Source of the DNA: a virus
DNA: 24,599 nucleotides
Direction: 5' to 3' (one strand)
Virus record (IMG/VR): IMGVR_UViG_3300035703_000401
Coordinates: 1 to 24,599 of that record
Part shown: piece by piece, positions 7,331 through 12,773 of the stretch
Layout: every line of letters starts with the position of its first letter
How positions within the stretch are numbered: the first letter of the stretch is position 1
The notes under the pieces: model-generated
What the model was told of the DNA's origin: nothing
Seen by the model: only the letters and a program-made list of their open reading frames with translations
Databases searched by the model: none
Translations under genes and position numbers: made by a program

Positions 7331-8797
7331 TCAGAACTTAAAGGTTGTCTGAATTACACCACCCCAGTTGGAAGAATTGCCAACCAGACGTTGGTTGTCA
7401 CTTCCATAGATGATGGCAGGAGTAACACTGATGTTATCAGATACTTGATACTTGTAGAAGATCTCAAGCATAGTTGCTTTCTCCAGATTTTCTCCAGTAG
7501 GTGCTTGACCGATAGCAACACCAGCAGAGTTGCCATCAACAAACACATCTTCCCACTGAAGACCAGCAAACCAGGACTGACTGTTAGTAGCAGCACTTTC
7601 AGTACCACTTACAGTGTTCCAACCATAACCTGCAGAGATGGAGGGAACCCAACCAGATTGAGTGGGTTGCCAGTATGCATTCAGAGCATAACCATTAGAG
7701 GTTTGACCAGGAGCAAGAGAACCTGAAGCACCATCAAAACCATTATAGGTACGAACACGGGTGCCCTCAGTACCATAACGATAACCAAATGCAGCACCCC
7801 AGTTATCACCACGATAACCAATTTGTGCCAGAGTATTCAGAGCACCAGAACGATCAAACTCACCAGTAGAACTATCAGCACCATTTTGTGCCACATAGTT
7901 TACACCAGCAACAAGACCTTTCTTGCCATACTGGATACCAAAACCAGAACCAGTTGCCTTGTTATAAACACCAGGAGCACCAGCAACTTGGAAGAAGTCA
8001 AGGATCTTGGAACTATAAGCAGTAGGGAGCCAGGAAATTTCAGTGTTACGAACCAGAGCACCAGCAGTCAGAGTAGTGCTACCATTGAACACAGGGAACT
8101 GATAGTACAGACGATCAATAACTACATTATTGCCATTCTCACCAGTGGTGTTGTCTGCTTTATCCAGTTTGAACAGTGAAGAACTGGATCCAAAAGGATT
8201 GCTGCTGAAGTTAGAAGAACGCAGACGAGTACGAAGCAGGTCCTTACCAGTGAATGAAGTATCCAGGTTCAGACGCAGATCATAGTTAAATGCTGTGTGA
8301 GTGATATCACCATCTTTGCTTTGGTAGTCATCAACACCACCAAGAACAAAGTTTGCTTCACCACGCAGTTTAGTAGTTGTAGAGAACTGTTGTGCTTCAA
8401 GTGTAGTCACTTGTGCTTCCAGTTTGTCAACACGACCACGAAGAACTGCAAGTTCTGCAGCAAACTCATTAGTAAGACGCTTGAGTTCATCAGTAACTTC
8501 AGTCACACGATCAAGGCAAGCATTCAGAAGTGCTGCTGCCTCATAACGAGTCATAGCACGACCACCACCAAAGGTGCCATTGGGATAACCAGCAACACAA
8601 CCATAACGCTCTACTAGTTGTGAGAGTGCTTGATATGCCCAGTCAGTTGGTTGCACATCAGAGAATTGAGTGACACTTGTAACTTGTTCTGAAGAATATT
8701 GGGTTACTCCACCCATATTGAGTTCTGCAGCATTCACAGCAGGAGCAACGATCCCCAAGGCAACAGGTGCAAGCATCAGTTGTTTGAAAAATTTCAT
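7331..8797 (-). CDS. Cyanobacterial-type outer-membrane porin (SLH + OprB-like)
   Basis: A 488-residue protein with a signal peptide (about residues 1-23, ending VNA), an SLH domain (about 44-97, FSDVQPTDWAYQAL to TRYEAAALLN), a short coiled coil (about 100-137) and a long beta-barrel region ending in phenylalanine (TTFKF), the usual last residue of outer-membrane proteins. This is the architecture of cyanobacterial SomA/OprB-type porins: the SLH domain binds peptidoglycan-linked polymer in the periplasm and the barrel lets small solutes through the outer membrane. It looks full length, so it is probably functional and host-derived. An exact late promoter sits 31 bp upstream. No Shine-Dalgarno sequence is visible. 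The role in infection is unknown. Confidence 0.9.
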   Translation of the reverse strand: MKFFKQLMLAPVALGIVAPAVNAAELNMGGVTQYSSEQVTSVTQFSDVQPTDWAYQALSQLVERYGCVAGYPNGTFGGGRAMTRYEAAALLNACLDRVTEVTDELKRLTNEFAAELAVLRGRVDKLEAQVTTLEAQQFSTTTKLRGEANFVLGGVDDYQSKDGDITHTAFNYDLRLNLDTSFTGKDLLRTRLRSSNFSSNPFGSSSSLFKLDKADNTTGENGNNVVIDRLYYQFPVFNGSTTLTAGALVRNTEISWLPTAYSSKILDFFQVAGAPGVYNKATGSGFGIQYGKKGLVAGVNYVAQNGADSSTGEFDRSGALNTLAQIGYRGDNWGAAFGYRYGTEGTRVRTYNGFDGASGSLAPGQTSNGYALNAYWQPTQSGWVPSISAGYGWNTVSGTESAATNSQSWFAGLQWEDVFVDGNSAGVAIGQAPTGENLEKATMLEIFYKYQVSDNISVTPAIIYGSDNQRLVGNSSNWGGVIQTTFKF

Positions 8798-8828
8798 ATA
8801 GTTTGTTAAGAATTACAACTACAGTGTT

Positions 8829-8836
8829 TATTTATA
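8829..8836 (-). promoter_or_regulatory. Late promoter (TATAAATA) for porin
   Basis: Exact TATAAATA on the minus strand, 31 bp before the porin ATG and 3 bp after the hairpin that follows tRNA-Gly. It predicts porin expression late in infection. Confidence 0.8.
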
Positions 8837-8839
8837 ATT

Positions 8840-8855
8840 CCCAGATGTTTCTGGG
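8840..8855 (-). terminator. Hairpin terminator after tRNA-Gly
   Basis: A 6-bp stem (CCCAGA/TCTGGG) with an AACA loop begins 2 bp after the tRNA-Gly 3' end and is followed by AATTAT and then the porin late promoter. The T-tract is poor, so termination may be partial. Confidence 0.5.
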
Positions 8856-8857
8856 GA

Positions 8858-8928
8858 AGCGGGTAAGGGGATTCGAACCCCTGACTACAACTTGGAAGGA
8901 TGGTATTTTACCCCTAAACTATACCCGC
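8858..8928 (-). tRNA. tRNA-Gly (anticodon UCC)
   Basis: Cloverleaf on the minus strand: a perfect 7-bp acceptor (GCGGGTA/TACCCGC), U8 and A9, D arm GTTT-AGGGGTA-AAAT, anticodon loop CTTCCAA (UCC at 8896-8894), T arm AGGGG-TTCGAAT-CCCCT and discriminator U; CCA is not encoded. The anticodon stem CCATC/GTTGT has two mismatches (27 C·U and 30 U·U), which is unusual for a functional tRNA. Its own promoter lies just upstream. UCC decodes GGA, common in AT-rich phage genes. Confidence 0.85.
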
Positions 8929-8935
8929 ATATGTA

Positions 8936-8955
8936 AGGGAGTATTATAACTCCCT
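8936..8955 (-). repeat. Inverted repeat around the tRNA-Gly -10 box
   Basis: Perfect 7-bp inverted repeat AGGGAGT/ACTCCCT whose 6-nt centre is exactly the TATAAT -10 box. It could be an operator, or a hairpin at the very start of the transcript. Confidence 0.7.
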
Positions 8956-8971
8956 AGTATTCAGTTGTCAA
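8943..8971 (-). promoter_or_regulatory. Perfect-consensus sigma70 promoter for tRNA-Gly
   Basis: TTGACA (8971-8966), exactly 17 bp, then TATAAT (8948-8943) on the minus strand, ending 14 bp before the first tRNA base. It is one of the strongest possible sigma70 promoters. CTAGG ends 4 bp upstream of the -10 box. Confidence 0.88.
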
Positions 8972-8979
8972 GTATGTAT

Positions 8980-9009
8980 ATTATACCCTAGTATAGCATA
9001 CATTGGCAA
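8980..9009 (-). promoter_or_regulatory. Second, weaker promoter upstream of tRNA-Gly
   Basis: TTGCCA (9009-9004), 18-bp spacer, TATAAT (8985-8980) on the minus strand, overlapping the 3' end of the RlpA-like gene. CTAGGG sits directly upstream of the -10 box. It would be in tandem with the stronger promoter. Confidence 0.45.
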
Positions 9010-9343
9010 CCCCTTGTCCAGGAGATGCGATTTTACTAAATGCACCATAGGACAAATCAAGAGATCTACCAGCAACAAAAGGTCCTCTGTCATTCACTTT
9101 TACAATTACAGAACGACCATTTGATTGATTGGTAACTTTTAATTTAGTGCCGAAGGGAAGAAATTTATGGGCAGTTGACAACCCATATGCGTTATATCTT
9201 TCTCCATTGGCAGTAGTTTGTCCGTGATATCCATCACCTACTCCATAATGTGATGCAAGGGAACATCCGCTTGCTGCCTTTGCTGTGATGGGTGCCAGTC
9301 CAACAAGACCAAAGGCAAGTATTGAAATTGTTTTAAAAAGCAT
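8981..9343 (-). CDS. rlpA: RlpA-like double-psi beta-barrel protein, secreted
   Basis: From the ATG at 9343 the product is 120 aa with a signal peptide (MLFKTISILAFGLVGLAP, cleavage near AKA-AS at 23). It has a single RlpA/DPBB domain: SHYGVGDGYHGQTTANGERYN-type N-terminus (31-51), THKFLPFG-like AHKFLPFGTKLKV (58-70), and VNDRGPF (83-89) with the catalytic-type Asp85, followed by RSLDLS (93-98). Bacterial RlpA cleaves glycan strands lacking stem peptides. Cys27 and Cys116 could form a disulfide. It may remodel host peptidoglycan during infection or lysis. There is no lipobox, so it should be soluble in the periplasm. An in-frame GTG upstream at 9391 was rejected because the signal peptide would then not be N-terminal. 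Confidence 0.85.
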   Translation of the reverse strand: MLFKTISILAFGLVGLAPITAKAASGCSLASHYGVGDGYHGQTTANGERYNAYGLSTAHKFLPFGTKLKVTNQSNGRSVIVKVNDRGPFVAGRSLDLSYGAFSKIASPGQGVANVCYTRV

Positions 9344-9365
9344 TAAATTTAATTGAATTCTACAT

Positions 9366-9414
9366 CCCAATAGAAGGGGGGTACACCACACCTCTCGGTG
9401 GGCACCTTCCTGGG
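9366..9414 (-). ncRNA. GC-rich foldable leader upstream of rlpA-like gene
   Basis: A GC-rich island in AT-rich intergenic DNA. On the minus strand CCCA (9414-9411) pairs with TGGG (9369-9366), GGAAGG (9410-9405) with CCTTCT (977-72 within 9300s), and CACC (9400-9397) with GGTG (9392-9389) around a GAGA tetraloop. It ends 22 bp before the RlpA-like ATG, which lacks a Shine-Dalgarno sequence. It may be a structured 5' leader; it matches no riboswitch I recognise. Confidence 0.4.
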
Positions 9415-9474
9415 CTCTAATTTCATAATCAAAGACTCATTCTAAAAATCATTATGAGTGATTATTTAGTAATT

Positions 9475-9663
9475 CTAAAGAATGTCCGAAATATACTCTA
9501 GTGATACCACTTCAAGTTCTTCATTTTGAACTACCCATTCTTGAATTTCAAGATACAAAGCAGTTGCTTCTTTAGACTTACCATTCAAACACAATTCGTG
9601 CATTCTGTCAATTCTTCGATCAATTTCAAGTCTACACAATTCTCTCAACTCAAGTCGATTCAT
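9475..9663 (-). CDS. Small hypothetical protein (62 aa)
   Basis: The product begins MNRLELRELCRLEIDRRIDRM and is rich in charged heptad-like helix (EIDRRIDRMHELCLNGKSKEA, then LYLEIQEWVVQNEELE). No signal peptide or known domain is recognised. The start is supported by an AGGAAAG Shine-Dalgarno sequence 6 bp before the ATG. It overlaps the GIY-YIG-like gene by 14 bp but has its own perfect-consensus promoter inside that gene, which points to strong early expression independent of its neighbour. Small, strongly expressed early phage proteins are often host-takeover factors, but nothing in this sequence proves that. Confidence 0.75.
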   Translation of the reverse strand: MNRLELRELCRLEIDRRIDRMHELCLNGKSKEATALYLEIQEWVVQNEELEVVSLEYISDIL

Positions 9664-10078
9664 AATAATCTTTCCTGAAGTATCTCCCTAGGATATTGCT
9701 ATTATAGTACCTAGGCTCTCCAGTGTCAAGGGATTCAGTTAAAACATTGTTCAGAAACAACTGTTTAGTTTCTTCGTAATTAGTTTTGCCTATTGTTTTA
9801 TGTAATGATAGTATGAATCTTTTAAACTTATCCTTACCATACTTCTTTACATCTTCTTTTAATTCTGGACAGGATCCATAATACTTTTTCCAATCACTTT
9901 CCTGTTTAACTTTTCTAGACTTACCCTTCGGTTTTCTAAAAGACCAAAAATACTTCCTCCCCAAATAAATTCTGGAAGTCTCAGTGCATTCAATACGATA
10001 AACAAAACCAAAGTAATCCAATATGTCAGGTGAATCAAACACCTGTCCTTGATATATCCAAGGGTTCTCATAGGTCAT
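9650..10078 (-). CDS. GIY-YIG-like nuclease, putative
   Basis: This 142-residue protein has GFVYRIEC (24-31) and RIYLGRKYFW (36-45), which fit the GIY and YIG strands of a GIY-YIG nuclease. A basic stretch (RKPKGKSRKVKQ) and then ESDWKKYYGSC, DVKKYGKDKFKRFIL and NYEETKQLF follow, a pattern I associate with phage-encoded GIY-YIG-related endonucleases. Glutamate in the NYEET segment could be the metal ligand. It could be a free-standing homing nuclease or a DNA-degrading enzyme. The start has AAAGG 4 bp upstream. It has its own promoter just after the preceding gene's stop. Confidence 0.6.
   Translation of the reverse strand: MTYENPWIYQGQVFDSPDILDYFGFVYRIECTETSRIYLGRKYFWSFRKPKGKSRKVKQESDWKKYYGSCPELKEDVKKYGKDKFKRFILSLHKTIGKTNYEETKQLFLNNVLTESLDTGEPRYYNSNILGRYFRKDYYEST
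9701..9729 (-). promoter_or_regulatory. Perfect-consensus sigma70 promoter for the 62-aa gene
   Basis: TTGACA (9729-9724), 17 bp, TATAAT (9706-9701) on the minus strand, lying inside the 3' end of the GIY-YIG-like gene. Palindromic CCTAGG occurs both upstream (9715-9710) and downstream (9692-9687) of the -10 box. The gene starts 38 bp below the -10 box. Confidence 0.88.
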
Positions 10079-10100
10079 AAAGCCTTTAATAATTAAGCCT

Positions 10101-10108
10101 TATTTATC
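10101..10108 (-). promoter_or_regulatory. Possible degenerate late promoter
   Basis: GATAAATA on the minus strand (7 of 8 to the late consensus), 22 bp before the GIY-YIG-like ATG and downstream of that gene's sigma70-type promoter. It may allow both early and late expression. Confidence 0.4.
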
Positions 10109-10127
10109 CTTCATCCCTAGCAGAGTG

Positions 10128-10156
10128 ATTCTAACTACCTATGAGAACAATGTCAA
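10128..10156 (-). promoter_or_regulatory. sigma70-type promoter for the GIY-YIG-like gene
   Basis: TTGACA (10156-10151), 17 bp, TAGAAT (10133-10128, 5 of 6) on the minus strand. The -35 box starts 3 bp after the stop codon of the HAD-domain gene. TAGG occurs 4 bp upstream of the -10 box, and CTAGGGA lies just downstream. Confidence 0.75.
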
Positions 10157-10159
10157 GTA

Positions 10160-11557
10160 TTACTTTGTTGCCTGATAAGAACGTACCTTGGATTCACCAG
10201 TTTTCTTATCTGGTGCTACCATATGAGTTTTGATTTTCTTTGATACTGGTGCGTTCTGCTTTTCCTTCTCAAATGCCTTATGTACTTTGGCAGCATCATC
10301 ATACATATGAACTTTGCTAGCACCACTCTTCTTCGCAACAGCATTAGCAACCTTCACTTTTTTCTCACCAACATCACCACCTTTCATTCCACCAGTGTAG
10401 TGAATCTTTGATTTATCTACATCGACACCATGCTTCTTGAGGTGTCCCTGGAATTCACTTGGTTTATCAAACTTGGAACGAGCAGTGATGATGTGAACGT
10501 TCTGTCCTCTTGCCTGCTTTCTCTTAACATCTTTAATCACTTTCTTATTTGGACTTGAAGTTTCCTTGAACTTCTTGGCACTCTGGAACTCACCGAAGTC
10601 ATAAGAATGACCTTTCTCCAACTTATGAGTGTTGAACTCCTGGTTACTTAAACTCTTAACTCTCTTACCAGATGCGTCCTTAACGTGAACCTTGACGTTT
10701 GGTTTGCCCTTTTTACCGTGAGAGAACAAGGTCTCATCAACATCATATGCATGAACTGTTTTCTTGGGTCTAGTTCCTCTTGCCTTTTCTAAAAGATATT
10801 CTTCATCTACTTTCGTTTTATTATATTGCTTCCAAGCAGTCGCATAAGCAATTGCTCTTTCTCTATCGGTCAGTCCATCTTTGGAGTAACCTTTCTTGAT
10901 ATGCTTCACCATTCTTTCAAATTTTGCCCCAGGAGGTGCCTTCTCTACCAATTCGACCTCTTCCTTGGGAACACAATTTGGAACAGTCCTACCACCTTTC
11001 TTCTTTGTCCCTATTGGTTCATATCCCTTCCAACAAGGATTTGTATTCCTTAAAGTTTTTTCTTTCTTTGCTTCATCCAAAATCATTCTCATTCTATCTT
11101 TAGATGCTTCAAATTCTTCCTTATTATGCATTGTTTCCCAATATGAATCCCAATTCTTCTTATCTTTTTTTGCCTGCTCTCTTGATGATGGAGTAAATGA
11201 AGATGCCTTATTTCTAGTACCTTGTCCCAATGGCACTCTCTTTTTGGGACCAGATGCTGCTGCCCTTTTTGCCATTTTCTGAATTTCTGGATCTGAACCA
11301 GTTCTCTTTACACTGCCAATTGTTTTAGTTACAGGATCCCAATGTGCTTCACCAAGTTCAACTTCCTCACTGTTTACTTTAGGCAGTTTCACTGCTGCTG
11401 CCTTTTTCTTTTGGAGTTCTACTGCCTTTGGTCCTAACTGTCTTGCTGCACTTGGAGTGAGTGCTCCTGCACCAGAAGATTTCCTAACTTCAAAACTAGG
11501 AGACTTAGCTTCGTAAACCTTACTATATGCTTCTCTAATATTATTAAGACCAGACAT
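10160..11557 (-). CDS. Modular virion-type protein with C-terminal HAD phosphatase
   Basis: A 465-residue, lysine-rich protein. The C-terminal ~200 residues form a HAD domain: VHAYDVDETLF with the Asp272-x-Asp274 nucleophile pair, IITARS (356-361), a lysine near 399, and HMYDDAAKVH with Asp420-Asp421. This is closest in outline to polynucleotide-phosphatase-type HADs such as the T4 Pnkp phosphatase domain. The N-terminal part is a string of short modules common in cyanophage virion proteins, including NPCWKGYEPIGTKKKGG and MVKHIKKGYSKDGLTDRE, with acidic EEVEL linkers. The first 20 residues contain IREA and VYEA, which fit the (I/L/V)xE-A cleavage rule of T4 prohead protease. An exact late promoter precedes it. 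A capsid-packaged phosphatase is my inference. Confidence 0.75.
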   Translation of the reverse strand: MSGLNNIREAYSKVYEAKSPSFEVRKSSGAGALTPSAARQLGPKAVELQKKKAAAVKLPKVNSEEVELGEAHWDPVTKTIGSVKRTGSDPEIQKMAKRAAASGPKKRVPLGQGTRNKASSFTPSSREQAKKDKKNWDSYWETMHNKEEFEASKDRMRMILDEAKKEKTLRNTNPCWKGYEPIGTKKKGGRTVPNCVPKEEVELVEKAPPGAKFERMVKHIKKGYSKDGLTDRERAIAYATAWKQYNKTKVDEEYLLEKARGTRPKKTVHAYDVDETLFSHGKKGKPNVKVHVKDASGKRVKSLSNQEFNTHKLEKGHSYDFGEFQSAKKFKETSSPNKKVIKDVKRKQARGQNVHIITARSKFDKPSEFQGHLKKHGVDVDKSKIHYTGGMKGGDVGEKKVKVANAVAKKSGASKVHMYDDAAKVHKAFEKEKQNAPVSKKIKTHMVAPDKKTGESKVRSYQATK

Positions 11558-11578
11558 AATACTCTTACTTTTTACAAG

Positions 11579-11586
11579 TATTTATA
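11579..11586 (-). promoter_or_regulatory. Late promoter (TATAAATA) for HAD-domain gene
   Basis: Exact TATAAATA on the minus strand, 21 bp before the ATG. Its first T is the last base of the T-tract of the nrdB terminator. Confidence 0.85.
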
Positions 11587-11611
11587 AAAAAAGAGGGTCC
11601 GAAGACCCTCT
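11587..11611 (-). terminator. Rho-independent terminator of nrdB operon
   Basis: Perfect 8-bp stem AGAGGGTC/GACCCTCT closed by a C(UUCG)G tetraloop, 3 bp after the nrdB stop codon and followed by at least six T residues. This is a textbook intrinsic terminator ending the gp61-nrdA-nrdB transcript. Confidence 0.92.
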
Positions 11612-11614
11612 AAA

Positions 11615-12751
11615 TCAAAGTTTAAATCCCGCAAAAGTATCTGTTTTCACATCTTGCTTAATGCCACCAACAACATAAGATTCAACTTCTGTTTCTTGTG
11701 GTGCCACTTGAAGACCTTTAGAACTAATCCAATGCTCCGTCCAAGGAAGTGGATTATTTTTAGCAGCAATATCATAAATTGGTTTGATTCCAATTGCTCT
11801 CATTCTTCGATTAGCAATCCACTCAACATAATTGTTGAGTAGTTTATCATTCAAACCAATCATAGAACCATCTTTGAAGAGATACTGTGCCCACTCCTTT
11901 TCCTGATCTACGCAATTCCTGAAGGCAGAGATTACCCAATCTTGTTCTTCTTTAGCAATTTGCTGCATTTCTGGATCATCCCCTTCACTCCACTTATTGA
12001 GGATGTTTTGAGTAATGACAAGGTGCTGATTTTCGTCTCTTGCGATGAGAGAGATAATTTTAGCGGATCCTTCCATAAGTTTGAGTTCACCAAACGCAAA
12101 GCTGCAAGCGAACGAGACATAAAACCTGATACCTTCGAGAATGTTGACATTGGCAATTGCTCTGTAAAGTTTTCTTTTAAGTTCAATTCTATCTTCCCTG
12201 GCAGAACCTGCACGTTCTTGTGCATATAACCAGGCATTAGAAGTCCCATACTGTTGTGCAGAGTTAATGAATTCATCATAAGATTCTGTCACTGATGATG
12301 CTCTTTCCAGAATCCTTTCATTATTCAAAATAGTATCAAACACTTCAGAAGGATCTGAGTATACATTTTTGATAATGTAAGTATAGGATCTAGAATGGAT
12401 CATCTCCATGAATTCCCACACAGTCATACATGCTTCCAGTTCAGGAAGGGAGCAGTATGGAATAAATGCCATACCAGGACCACGACCCTGAACTGAATCC
12501 AGAAGAATCTGATACTTCAAGTTAGATGTGAAAATGTGCTTCTGTTCTGGTCGCAGTGTATGGTAATCGGCACGATCCTTTTGGAGGGAGACCTCCTCAG
12601 GTCTCCAGAAGTATCCAAGTTGTTGTTGAGTTAATTTATCAAAGACTGGATATTTGTATTGATCGTATCTTTGAACTCCAAGAGGATTGCCAAAAAACAT
12701 TGGTTGCTTTTTGGAATCCACTTGTGATGTGTTGAATACTGTCATTCCCAT
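11615..12751 (-). CDS. nrdB: Ribonucleotide reductase class Ia, beta subunit
   Basis: Small subunit holding the diiron-tyrosyl radical for reducing ribonucleotides to deoxyribonucleotides. It aligns with E. coli NrdB throughout: PMFFGNPLGVQRYDQYKYP, FWRPEEV, LLDSVQGRG with the first Asp ligand, WEFMEMIHSRSYTYI with Glu/His ligands and the radical tyrosine, IRFYVSFACSFAFGE, IARDENQHL with Glu/His ligands, and KDGSMIGLN. The reading frame extends upstream to an ATG at 12793 overlapping nrdA, but the ATG at 12751 (378 aa) has a GGAAGAG Shine-Dalgarno sequence 6 bp upstream and matches the family N-terminus, so it is preferred. Phage NrdAB supplies dNTPs for phage DNA synthesis. Confidence 0.97.
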   Translation of the reverse strand: MGMTVFNTSQVDSKKQPMFFGNPLGVQRYDQYKYPVFDKLTQQQLGYFWRPEEVSLQKDRADYHTLRPEQKHIFTSNLKYQILLDSVQGRGPGMAFIPYCSLPELEACMTVWEFMEMIHSRSYTYIIKNVYSDPSEVFDTILNNERILERASSVTESYDEFINSAQQYGTSNAWLYAQERAGSAREDRIELKRKLYRAIANVNILEGIRFYVSFACSFAFGELKLMEGSAKIISLIARDENQHLVITQNILNKWSEGDDPEMQQIAKEEQDWVISAFRNCVDQEKEWAQYLFKDGSMIGLNDKLLNNYVEWIANRRMRAIGIKPIYDIAAKNNPLPWTEHWISSKGLQVAPQETEVESYVVGGIKQDVKTDTFAGFKL

Positions 12752-12773
12752 AGTAGACTCTTCCGAATTAACT

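Noticed and set aside
7391-8617. Long open frames on the plus strand opposite the porin
   Set aside because: They are antisense shadows of a well-supported porin and have low-complexity Thr/Ser/Ile-rich products with no family features.
9344-9391. Upstream GTG start for the RlpA-like gene
   Set aside because: It would place 16 residues before a perfect signal peptide and overlap the structured leader.
9435-9459. Inverted repeat ACTCAT/ATGAGT after the 62-aa gene as a terminator
   Set aside because: The stem is only 6 bp, AT-rich, with a 13-nt loop and no T-tract, so it is likely chance.
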